This document shows, in pieces, positions 23,516-33,523 of a stretch of 64,000 nt of DNA. Source of the stretch: Microdochium bolleyi (lineage: Eukaryota > Ascomycota > Sordariomycetes > Xylariales > Microdochiaceae). A program made the position numbers and the translations under genes. The notes below the pieces were generated by a model. The model had not been told where the DNA came from, did no database searches, and worked only from the letters and a program-made list of their open reading frames with translations. The DNA is taken from assembly GCA_001566295.1 (NCBI GenBank), contig KQ964246.1, positions 372,001-436,000 on the forward strand, read 5' to 3'. Numbering within the stretch: position 1 is the stretch's first letter; every line of letters begins with the position of its first letter.

Positions 23516-24379
23516 TCAAGCCCACAGCTCGTTGATCCCGCCCTTCCTTCCCGTCAGCGGATCCAACTCCGGCTTCTCGATGTTCCAGATGCGCTCGAAG
23601 TCACCAACGTGCGCGCCGCCCTCGGCCCACGTCCAGTCCTTACCCCCCGGGTACGCCCCAATCATGGTGAACCCGGACAGCTCGCAGGCCTGCACGACCT
23701 TCCTCGTGTCGCCCTTGCCCGCCTTGCCCCCGTTGCTGTCTCCTTCACCGTCGTTGTCGTTGTGCCCGGTGTCGACACCATGGAAGTCGGCCCCCGTGAG
23801 CGCCGTGGCTTCCTGCGCGGCGCCCGGCGCCAGGTCGTACGACTTGTGCGCGACGCCCGCGGGGATGACGAAGGCGTCGCCCGCGTGCACGGTGAGCTCG
23901 ACGCCGCCGGCCTCCCAGTAGACCCCCTCGCCCTGCTTCGACGCCTGGGACGCGGTACCATCCGCTGGCACCTGGGTATTGCCCACAGCAGCAGCCGCGA
24001 GCGGGGTATTCCTCCGCCAGTCCGGGTCCAGGTCCGCGACGCCGAACCGGATCCTGCCGGGGCCCGTGAGCACCGCCATGCACTCGTGCGTCTCCGGGTG
24101 GTAGTGCGACGGCTGGCTCAGGCCGTACTTGGCGACCCACTGCGTCTCCCAGCCGTGCTGCCTGAAGAGATCGAAGACCGTGGTCGCGTCGATCACTGCT
24201 TCCTGCTTCTCCTTCTCCTCCTCCGGGTTCGCAGGGCTAGCGGTCGATGATGACGATGAGCGCAGGAAGAAGCCCGGGTAGTATAGCAGTGGCTGCGTCG
24301 AGTTGGGGATCAGCTTGGTCGCGGGGATGTGGTAGACCACGGGCTCGGCCATGGTGATGGTGGTGGTCGCTGTCGCCAT
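23516..24379 (-). CDS. Cupin-domain protein (YjlB-like)
   Basis: Single exon, 287 aa from the chosen ATG at 24379. An in-frame ATG 20 codons upstream and the internal MAEP start 10 codons downstream are alternatives; homologues usually begin near MAEP. Cupin motif 1 is HYHPETHECMAVLTGPGRIRFG at about residues 95-115, with two His and one Glu as metal ligands. Motif 2 is the GDAFVIPAGVAHKSYD segment, with a further His. Between the motifs there is a Thr/Ala/Gln-rich insertion, and a Gly/Asp/Asn-rich spacer follows motif 2. The C-terminus is WxxIEKPELDPLTG-like, as in YjlB relatives. The enzymatic role is unknown. It lies in the same direction as, and just upstream of, the aldolase gene. Confidence 0.82.
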   Translation of the reverse strand: MATATTTITMAEPVVYHIPATKLIPNSTQPLLYYPGFFLRSSSSSTASPANPEEEKEKQEAVIDATTVFDLFRQHGWETQWVAKYGLSQPSHYHPETHECMAVLTGPGRIRFGVADLDPDWRRNTPLAAAAVGNTQVPADGTASQASKQGEGVYWEAGGVELTVHAGDAFVIPAGVAHKSYDLAPGAAQEATALTGADFHGVDTGHNDNDGEGDSNGGKAGKGDTRKVVQACELSGFTMIGAYPGGKDWTWAEGGAHVGDFERIWNIEKPELDPLTGRKGGINELWA

Positions 24380-25560
24380 GCTGAGGCTTTGTGTGTCTTT
24401 GTTGCCCCTAGACTTCGTAAAGGAGGGCACTGACAGCACCTGACTTCAGGACAATCCGTGGGAAGACAGCTGGGTGATGTGATGAGAACGGCAGTGATCT
24501 TTCGTGCTTCGACCTGGTTGGAGATACTCTCCGAACGCCGAGGGGCCGTTGTGCAATAGCTCGAAGCTTAAACCACACAACACACAATTTGCCCCAAATA
24601 CTCCGCACGTCGCCGGATCATGTTTTCCATCGACGCAGCCACTTCCTCCCTATCGCCGCGACCACAGGATATTATCTGAGCTTCTTGGGTTCTGCTCTCC
24701 TCTAGTATTTTTTAGTTTATACTACTGTAACAAGAGGAGGCGGGTAGGCACGGCATATCAGCCGGCAATGGGCGCATCGTCTTTGCAGGTGGACGCGGAG
24801 ATAGTCCCGGTATCGGTCTTTGCGGGATGCGGGGTTTGGAGATGACTGGAGTGACGTCGATTCATAACTACTTCTCCATCACACCATTGGAGGAGCTGTT
24901 TGGGCTGTCTGAAGATCATTTTGAACAATAATTATGGTACTCGGGCAAGGGTTACCTGAGTGACTATAGTGACTCCATATTTCGGGCGTACGAGGTCTCA
25001 AAATTTGTGTGACACATGATGAAACATGACACTGCTTAGCATGCCCGTCAGGAATTCTTCTCTCAGCAAATGGCACGAGGCCGAGCGGGTCGCCCGAATC
25101 TTCATATCATATGTGGCATCATTTGTAGAATTATACTGTAGTGGTCGCAGCGAATAGTTTCGCTTTGCAATGAGAAGGATGTGTCCGAGACGGACACGCA
25201 ACAGTTACGTCCTGCTGAACATCTACCCAGAATGTGCCAATTCCTGCAACATCCTCTACATCTAATTTCTTGACTCTATGGCATTCCTGCTTACCTTGCC
25301 TTCCTCTAATTCGAAATGGGCATGAACCCATGCATAATGTTTGATACAATCATGTCCGTGTGGAGTGTTGATCCTTCTATAACTTCTTTCGTTAAGAACA
25401 TTGGCTTCAAGGCACCCATAACCCACTCGGCCGACGCTAATATGATCCGAAAATAGAACTAAGCATGGACGTGTCAGATGATTTCAAGTTCTGCATTCTG
25501 CCTGAGACTGTGCCGCTTGGTTTGAGGAAAGCCACTGGGGTGTTGTCGTATAGGCCTTCC

Positions 25561-25567
25561 GGCTAAA
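25561..25567 (+). promoter_or_regulatory. Candidate XlnR/Xyr1 site GGCTAAA
   Basis: An exact GGCTAAA lies 455 bp upstream of the GH43 start codon. This is the consensus of the xylanase regulator XlnR/Xyr1. CreA-type CTGGGG (25535-25540) and its complement CCCCAG (25862-25867) are in the same promoter. A 7-mer occurs often by chance, so this is suggestive only. Confidence 0.35.
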
Positions 25568-25940
25568 TTCAAATAGCGTCGTTTGGAGTTCCCCACACGA
25601 GGATTTGAACCAGTCCAAGTGTAGTTTTGCAACCAGATTCGAGAATGGTCTAGGAACAACAAGCTGACAATGAGCAGTCATTTATCCAGAGCACATAGCA
25701 ATATCCCTTACTCGGACATGTCCGCGAGAATAGCCAGCACATGCCTAAAGGCCGGATTCCCTTTGGCGCAAAGCACCAGCAGCCTAACGTAGGTCTGGCA
25801 GCGACTGCCAAGAGCATGTCAATATTTAACCGAGAGGGGTATTCTCCGCACGAGCTGCTTACCCCAGGGGCAAGTTAGTCGTCCCCGCATTATTTTCCCA
25901 TGGGCTCCCGACTCCAGGATAATTACGAGCAGGCAGATTC

Positions 25941-25948
25941 TATAAGTG
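25941..25948 (+). promoter_or_regulatory. TATA-box candidate for GH43
   Basis: TATAAGTG lies 73-80 bp before the chosen start codon, a suitable spacing for a short 5' leader. It supports starting translation at 26022 rather than further upstream. Confidence 0.5.
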
Positions 25949-26021
25949 AAGCCGCTTCTTGAACCTCTCTCGGATGCATCGTGGTGACGACAGTGTACTT
26001 ACCATCCACACCGATTCCATC

Positions 26022-27626
26022 ATGGCTGTCAACCCAATCATCCCCGGCTTCGCGCCTGACCCGTCCGTGGTCAAGGTCGGCGAGTGGTACTATCTCGTCA
26101 ACTCAACCTTCCACCTCTTCCCTGGCTTGCCTATCTATGCCTCGAAAGATCTCGTCCAGTGGCGCCAGATCGGTATGTAGCCTCCTTGAAAACTTTTCTC
26201 CCCATAACGATCTATGGAGCTAACCACGACCCTCGCCCCAGGCAACGCGATCAACCGGCCCGAGCAGCTCAGCCTGGAGCTCACCGAGACGCAGCTCTTC
26301 CCCCAGAAGCCGCCAGCGACTGTCCTCTTCGCGACCGGCGGCCTCTACGCCCCGACGATCCGCCACCACAAGGGCCGCTTCTACATCGTGTGCACCAACG
26401 TCATCCGCGCCACCGAGACCGCCAAGGACGCGACCCGCAACTTCATCGTGACCAGCGACGACATCTGGTCCGACCAGTGGAGCGACGTCGTCTACTTCGA
26501 CTTCAAGGGCATCGACCCCAGCCTGTACTTCGAAGACGACCGGGCGTACATCTGCGGCTCCGCGGGCAAGGGCCCGGGGACCACGATCGACCTCGTCGAG
26601 ATCGACGTGGCCACCGGCGAGCACAAGTCGCCCGTCGAGACGGTCTGGAAGGGCTCCGGCGGCATCTGGCCCGAGGGCCCTCACCTCTTCAAGCACGGCG
26701 AGTACTACTACCTGCTCATCGCCGAGGGCGGCACGCACGGCGGGCACATGGTGACCATGGCCCGGTCGCGCGAGATGCGCGGGCTGTACGAGTCGTGCCC
26801 CGCGAACCCGGTGCTCACGGCCCGCGGCACCGACGAGTACATCCAGTACACGGGCCACTGCGACGCCTTCGAGGGCGACAACGGCCAGTGGTGGGGCACG
26901 TGCCTCGGCGTGCGCAAGGACAAGGACGGCCGCCACACGATGGGCCGCGAGACGTTCGTCACGCCCGCGCGCTGGACCGACGACGGCTGGCTCGAGTTCG
27001 AGCGCGTCAAGGAGAACCCGACCGGCCTGTCGCGGCCCGAGGGTGCCAGCCGCGCGCCGACGGCTGACAGCGCGCGGCACGACGTCGTGTACATCCGCGA
27101 CGCGGACCGGAGCAGGTATACCGTGTCCGAGGACGGGTCCGAGTTCAGCCTCAAGGCGTCCGAGCTCGACCTCGTGGAGCCCCGCAAGTCGCCGACGTTC
27201 CTCAGCAAGAGGCAGCGCCTGCTGGACGGCAAGAGCAGCGTCACAGTGCGCGACGTGGCGAGCATCCCCGCGGACGCCGTGAGCAAGGTCGGCCTCGCGG
27301 TGTACAAGGACGAGCTGCGCTGGTTCAGGATCTTCCTCAACCCGGTGGCCAAGGCGGTGCAGTTCGAGCTCGTGAACAAGGGCAAGGAGCTCACGCGGAG
27401 CGCGGAGCACAAGCTCGACAAGCTCGACGGCGATCTCTTCTTGCAGATCTCGTACACCGAGAAGGAGTACGAGCTGGCGTTCAGACTCGGACAGGGAGAG
27501 CTGACGACCTTGTTCAAGACCGATGTGCTGGATCTGACGGATCCTGACTTTGTTGGGCCGGTCATTGGAGCGTCTGTTGTCGGAAAGGATCACGTTGTCA
27601 AGTTCTCTGGGTTCTCCGTAGAGTAA
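26022..27626 (+). CDS. Glycoside hydrolase family 43 (beta-xylosidase/alpha-arabinofuranosidase type), intracellular
   Basis: Exons are 26022..26172 and 26242..27626 with a 69-bp GTATGT/CCCCAG intron; total 511 aa. The five-bladed propeller catalytic triad is present: Asp13 in GFAPDPSVV (general base), Asp142 in GIDPSLYF (pKa modulator) and Glu195 in WPEGPHLF (general acid). The QWRQIGNAINRPEQL segment is typical of the xylosidase-like GH43 group. A C-terminal beta-sandwich of about 190 residues (from about 320) fits the concanavalin-like domain found in such enzymes. No signal peptide is present, so it probably acts on imported oligosaccharides in the cytosol. An upstream in-frame ATG at 25974 would add 16 residues but lies only about 25 bp after the TATA box. 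Substrate (xylose versus arabinose linkages) is not decidable here. Confidence 0.93.
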
Positions 27627-28109
27627 GCGATGGTTTTAGATTGCCATTCTAGCTAGTGTATAACTGCCATGAACCTTAAACCTGTGAACCATGCCTCAAA
27701 GTATGTTGTTGCAACCGATCCAATGGTGGTGCATGTTCGTGGAATGTATTAGCTCCGGCATGGCCACGACAGTCGACCGCAATAGCCGATGAGCCAGTGG
27801 TGAACACAGAAGTGTGATCCAGGGAATCTTGAGCTGAGCAATTTCATTGTTCAAGACTTTTGAATCCCATCATCACATTGCTGACAGCGGCTAGCTGGTG
27901 GTGTCGCAGCATACGATTGCAGCTGTGTAGTGCAATAGTGCAAACGAGCAAGGAATTGTTCGCATCGTGTCGTTCATGACGCTATGTCGGAGAGCGCAAT
28001 ACCCATCCACGATCTGCTTCGTCCCATAGCTTGGTCATTGAAAACCCTGGACGAGAACTACTAGTTGCGTAATGTCACACCGCCCTTGCCCTTGATCTAC
28101 ATCCCAAAA
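27627..28109. other. Intergenic region between convergent GH43 and GH131 genes
   Basis: Shared 3' flanks, 483 bp. No gene or obvious repeat. Confidence 0.55.
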
Positions 28110-29226
28110 TCATAGAGTGACGCAGCCCGTAGACGAATCGTCCTGGAATATGCCTCCAAAGAAGAACGCCTCGTTAATGCCCTTCTCCTGGTAGCCTTCG
28201 AAGAGGAAGTTCTCGAGATTGGCCCCCGTTGGGCGCTTCTGCAGGCCAAAGTGCGTCTCTCCTAGGGTCGTCGGTGCCTTGCCGGAGATGTTGTTGAAGG
28301 TTGGCGGGACGACCACCTCGAGCGGTGCGTTGTCTATGCTGTAGAGCACGGAGATCATACTAGTCGGCACCCGTGATTAGTTTCATGCCCGATGAACCCA
28401 TTGAAGGAAAAGCTTCCGTTCGGAGAGGAAGGAAACGACTAAGAACATGCAAGCCGTACTTGTTGTCAAAGTCGAGGTTGATCCCCATATTGTGCCATAC
28501 GGCATCGACCAGCGGTGCCTCAAAGAATCTCTTGACCGGTGTGTCCCACTTGTAGCCCTCGACGCGAAGGTTTTGGGAGGGCACAGCAGGGCCTTCGAGC
28601 AGTGCGCCGACCTTGACGGACCAGAAGTCGGCCTGGAAATCGGCTGCCTCGTGGAAGGCGAGCAGGTACTCGTGCGAGTAGTTCAGTGGCCTTGACGGGT
28701 CTGTGCGGAACGAGAAGTGCCACGTCTTGTGCCCGGAGACGGTGTTGTTCTTGTTGTTCACCAGCAGCTCGGTCCGGCGGAGCGCGGTCTCCACACCTTC
28801 TGAGCCGGAGAGGAAGGTAGACTCATCGCTGTGTACTCGAAAATTAGCTCACAACGTACGAATGGTTCAGGTGCCCGTCAGATTATTATTTACGTAAGGG
28901 TGAGACCCAAAGGCTTTGCCTGAGCCGGAATATCAAACTAATCAAGGCGTCAGATATATACTCTCATGCTCATCGAGATTTCACCTTGCTAAACTCACAC
29001 GAGACGGCGTTATCTCGGGGAATTCGATGATTTTGGCCCAAGTGAGGTTCTGGCCGATGACATATTTTGGATTGAAGAGGCTCTGTTCGGATGAGAAGGT
29101 TTCGGGCGTCGAACTGAGCGGCACTCGTCCGTCGAAGCTCAGCTTGCAGTCTGCGGTGGGTGAATCCGATGCGGCCGAAACCACCAATCCACCGAAGAGA
29201 GCTAAGGTGAATGCCAAAGGAGACAT
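28110..29226 (-). CDS. Secreted GH131 family beta-glucanase
   Basis: GH131 enzymes are fungal broad-specificity beta-1,3/1,6 and endo-beta-1,4 glucanases. Exons (minus) are 28999..29226, 28894..28937 (44 nt), 28460..28828 and 28110..28359; total 296 aa. A signal peptide covers about residues 1-19 (LAFTLALFGGLVVSAAS). Family hallmarks are FDGRVPLSSTPETF, the NPKYVIGQNLTW segment, RRTELL, RPLNYSHEYLLAFHEA, AVWHNMGINLDFD, and a C-terminal GGIFQDDSSTGCVTL. Joining exon 3 to 4 restores the strand running from LDFD into SVLYS. Intron 2 has a weak donor (GTAAATAATAA). No carbohydrate-binding module is attached. It is convergent with GH43 and in the same direction as the sugar transporter. Confidence 0.88.
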
Positions 29227-30380
29227 GAAGAGAGGTTCTTGTTGCGAAGTTTTCTGGTAGAAGTTGTCGTCTGAAGTCGAGTGTCAGTCGTTCAAGTGCA
29301 ATCAGAAAATGGGTGAGGATAGCTCAGGTAGGCGGCCACGCCATGCAATATATATATCGCATACATCGCTCTGAAACCAGCGGTCAACGATGACATAGGG
29401 TTCTCATGCCGCCTGAACGCTAGGCCTGTCGAGGAAAAGATACGACTCCAGCGTTGTGTTTTTGTCATTGCTACTGCGTATATGTGGGCGGGCAATCAAA
29501 AATCATCCCTGTCATCCATGCCTGTACCGGCGGGTTTCACTACCTCCTATCCTAGTGTTGTCTCCAAACCCAAATTCGGACCCTGGTCTTCCGGGCTCTC
29601 CGAGTGCCCAGTGGTGCAATGAAGTGATTAACTAAAGTGAGAGCCTGTTCTAGCACGAGGCTTTGTTGCCCCGTCGCAGGTAGGAGGACTCTAGTCTTTA
29701 CATGGAGAATTACATGGAGAATGTGCCAGCATAAAAAGACAGTAGAGAAGCAGATGAATAGGGAGAAGGACAGTTGCAGCCCTTAGGTGTACAACTTAGG
29801 AGCGCATATTCGTTAATGGGGGATGAATTGGACATAACCACCCTAAGTAAGTAGCATATCAGCAGCGCGGTGAAGAGGGCATGTGTGAAAGCATAATGAC
29901 ATGGGCAAAAATCCGCAAAGTGCTGAGTATTGCACTTCTAAATGGTACTGGCCACTCTGTTCGACCCGTTTGAAATGGCCGCAAACACCCACCAAAACTG
30001 GCACCACGGACGGCACCTTCTCTCTTTAACCTGTAAATCTAGAGATTTCATAGATCGGAGTCTAGCACTTCCCTACAGGGAAACACTACATGTGTCGATG
30101 ATATGGTCCTGAAAACAGCGCAGACAGCGTAAACGACGACGACGGGGGCTCAAGGAAAAGTCGTACGTGGGCAGGGCGCTGAGGCTGATTCCAAATCTAC
30201 AGCTATAGTGCTAGACTGATGAGCATACAGGTCTCACGCAGAACTCCCTCATTATGATCATCATCATCCAGTAACCGTTCAGCTCTGTCCGACCATCTCT
30301 TGACTTTAGCAACAAGTCCGAGGTTTCCCCATGGTTCTCTGATGGTTCCGGCCGTGGATGCTCGCTCGAGATCCCACCGC
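29227..30380. other. Intergenic region upstream of GH131
   Basis: 1.15 kb, relatively AT-rich, holding the GH131 promoter and the 3' flank of the transporter gene. No gene recognised. Confidence 0.55.
29349..29357 (-). promoter_or_regulatory. TATA-box candidate for GH131
   Basis: An alternating TATATATAT run about 125 bp before the GH131 start codon on its coding strand; plausible core promoter. Confidence 0.4.
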
Positions 30381-32205
30381 TCAGCCCCTGCGCTCCTCCT
30401 CAGCGACCTCGTGAACCGCCACACTCTTCTCCTTGACGTCGGCATTCGCCACCTCTCTGAGATCGACGGCGTCGTCGCCGTCAAAGTACCGCGCAATCTC
30501 CTCGAGCGGCGTGTACCGCGTTTCCACGATGAAGTAGTAGATGATGACGATCTCGAACGCCAGGAAAACGCAGTAGAAGATGTAGTACCGCCACTGCAGC
30601 GCGTCGAGGGCGATGCCGTTGATGTACTGGTTGAAGAAGAGGGCCAGCGACACGGCGAAGTTGAGGAACGCGTAGCCCTTTGCTCGGAGGTGGTACGGGA
30701 GGATCTCTGTCGAGTAGGAAGCGAGGAGGCCGTTTCTGAGATAGTTTTGTGTGTCAGTAGACAGTCGTTCAATTGCTTGCAGTGGTAGAAGAATAGGATC
30801 ATGGCCCGCCGAGTGAGACTTACTTGAAATCATAAAAGAGCGAGTACATGAAGATCATGACCACAAATCCTATACCGAGGCCGTTGGCCGGGGCGATGGC
30901 GAATCTCGCACTGATGATGGTCCAGCAGTTGAAGGTGACAAACGTGCCGATAGTCGAGATGAGGTACATGGGTCGGCGACCGATCTTGTCGATGTAGAAT
31001 GACAAGATGAAGTTTTCAAGCAAAGCCTGAGTCTTCATGCCGCCGTTGATGCCGAGTTGCGTCTGAGGGTCTGTGATGCCGACTTGGTCCATGACGGTTT
31101 TGAGATAGTATGAGATGAGCCCATTGCCGCTCCATTGGCTTTCAGAGGAAAAAAAGTTTAGTATCTGCTGGTATAGAGTTGACCAAGGGTTTTTTATACC
31201 TGAAGAAACCGATGGCTGTAAGGATACCAATCCTCTTCCGATTCCCCTTTGTCTTGAAAAAGTCTGCCCAACTCGACTGTCCAGCCTGCTTCTCCATTTC
31301 GATCGCGGCCTTGACCTCGGCGTATTCAAGTTGGACAAACTCGTCGCTTTCGTCGCCTTCGGCATGGTAGTGCGTGAGAATCTGAAGTGCTTTCTCGTGC
31401 TGGTCTTTGTCCATCAGCCAACGAGGGCTCTCGGGAATAAAGAATATCTAACGCAGCGCCAGTTAGCATATGATCACAACATGGAATATCTTCATCCGCG
31501 CCTCTGCAAATTTGACAGGCAGATGCTGGGCATACTCACTGTGATGAGGATAAACACGGAGCAGATCGATTGGAGCAAGCTTGGGAGCCTCCAGGACCAA
31601 TCACTCTGGATCTGAAGAGTCCCGTAGGTCACCCAGCTCGCGATAAAGGCTCCGCTGTGATAGCTGGCGCCGAACAGAGTCACAACGGTGGCTCTGTCCT
31701 GCGGGTGAGCGATCTCGGCAATCAGAAGCGGTGCCGAGCCCAGCACGATGCTGTCGCCAAAGCCGAGCAGCATCCTCGCGGCGACGAACATGCCGAAGTT
31801 CTGAGCTCCGCTCTGCAGGCCGACAGCGAGCAGCATGATGACGCACCCAATCACGACACCGGTCCTGCGACCCGCGTAGTCGATCAGGTATGGCGTCATC
31901 GGGAGCGCGATGAGCGAACCCAGCGACATGGAGGCGTTGAAGAGACCGAGGATTGCGCCCCGGGGGTGGTCGAAGAATTCCTGCCAGTACGAGAGGGACT
32001 GCAAGCCATTCATCATGGAGCCATCGAACCCGTTGGCCGTGTTGCTGAGGATCAACACGAGGATGAAGAAGTATAGCCGGCGGAGGTTTTTCAGGCGCCA
32101 CCAGGGTAGGCGCTGGAACTCTCGACCTGCGAAGAAGAAGTAGCCCTTCGAAGGCTTGGCTGGGACCTCTGCCTGGAGTCTTTTGGGTGGCTTGAAGAAC
32201 GCCAT
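30381..32205 (-). CDS. MFS sugar porter (lactose/cellodextrin/hexose permease-like)
   Basis: Plasma-membrane proton-coupled sugar importer. Exons (minus) are 31540..32205, 31200..31447, 30824..31138 and 30381..30735; total 527 aa with about 12 hydrophobic segments. Sugar-porter marks are NGFDGSMMNGLQ after TM1, the paired loop signatures DYAGRR and DKIGRRP, PESPRWL after TM6, and VETRYTPLEEI after TM12. The GFDGSMMNG form is typical of fungal disaccharide and oligosaccharide permeases rather than the classical glucose HXT group, though substrate is inference. Intron 2 ends in a weak GAAAG acceptor but is needed to reach SQWSGNG. The start at 32205 was chosen over an in-frame ATG 30 codons upstream because of the TATA position and the family N-terminus. 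Confidence 0.9.
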
Positions 32206-33523
32206 GACGTGTCGTGATACGTGCTCCCCGTAAGCAAGCAGTGGATTTGGGAGCTGCGGGCGAGGCGAGGAAGGGGAGAACACAAGGCGGCGCAAATAGA
32301 CCTCTCTCGACTATATAGATCACCAGCGTTCCGACCAGCCGACTAGCAATAGCCTCGTCCGGCATTGTTGGTCGATGCAACAAAAGGGCGGGTAAATAAA
32401 GTGCGTAGGTCGGGAATCTATTGGTTGGGTAAAGCCTCGTTCATTGACAGCCCTGGAGAGGGCCGCAAGATGAGGTTCCGATGCCCAATCGGCACTTTCC
32501 GATGATACCTCTGACTCCGCCCATGCAGCGAAAGCGCTCTGTTGGTTACATTGAAGCTTAACCAAGGGAGTTGATCCACGGGGATTGGAGCGCGAGGTGC
32601 CATCAATGCGGGGATTGCATGAACAGGGGATGTCGCGAGGCAACCCTAGATACAGAGGGTCCCAACGGGCAGAGATCTGGACATCTGGACGCCCAGAGAC
32701 GCAGAACACCTAGAGATCCCCCAGGATCCAGCGTCTCAGAGGTCCAAGGATTCAAGGGTCCAGAGAGACCAGCACGATCTGGAGTCTGGGTCCCGAGGGT
32801 TATTTCCTCTTTGAGCATCGCCGGGAGCGGGACCCACCCGGAGGTCCCGGCCCGGCCCCACTCCGGGCTTGGACCACAAAGAACGCCGTGGCGCATTGTT
32901 TGGTTGTCTGACAGCCGCATGTCCCGAGGACAAACAACTCCCATCGTCTTTGGTATCGACTGGACAATGCGCTGGGGCACACATGTCGTGCAAGCTCCTC
33001 ATCTACCGCATACTCCTTTCTTCAACAAAACCTTGTTCCGCGCCGTGGTCATGCATTCATGCACCCTCCACGACCCTTCCCCTCTCTGTGGCGATGTGGC
33101 CAGCGCCATGTCGACCACCTCACCTTTGTCCGCGCCTACTTGGCCTCGTATCACGCCTGCTAGCTGAAATGGGCGACTGCCAGCCCAGATACCAACATCA
33201 AAGAGCCGCTCCTCGTTTGTCCTCGACCAAAGCCACAACCTATGTCCGACTCGAGCGCATCCGGCGCGCTGCTCGACCCTATTTCTAGTCGACTCCCTCC
33301 GCGTCTCAAGCGGGCCCTTCTATTACATCCATCAATACTCGAACCAGCTCGATCTTCTTCTCTTCACAAGCCTTCTTTTCAGCAGGCGTCTCGGTGATTT
33401 CTGCTGCGCGACAGTGCTGGCCGCTCTCGTATCGTCCTCATCATTCGAAGCAGATCTACAAGGTCCAACTCAACTCAACACTCCAATTCTTAATCATTAC
33501 CGAAGCTCGATCCTTTAGCCGCC
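32206..33523. other. Divergent intergenic region between the permease and GH64 genes
   Basis: 1.3 kb. It holds both promoters. Overlapping open frames on both strands (32603-33167) have no recognisable domain. The 200 bp before GH64 are CT-rich, as in fungal leaders. Confidence 0.55.
32311..32317 (-). promoter_or_regulatory. TATA-box candidate for the MFS permease
   Basis: TATATAG on the coding strand, about 106 bp before the chosen ATG. Confidence 0.45.

Larger units (their letters stand above)
24380..26021. other. Divergent intergenic region between cupin and GH43 genes
   Basis: 1.6 kb, AT-richer than the flanking genes, with no supportable gene. It should carry both promoters. Specific candidate sites are listed separately. 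Confidence 0.6.

Noticed and set aside
25601..25611. tRNA T-loop-like GGTTCAAATCC on the minus strand
   Set aside because: The flanking bases do not form a T-stem, and no D-arm, anticodon arm or acceptor pairing could be built upstream.
26220..27593. 457-aa minus-strand open frame
   Set aside because: Exact antisense of the GH43 coding exon; GH43 has its full catalytic triad in the plus frame.
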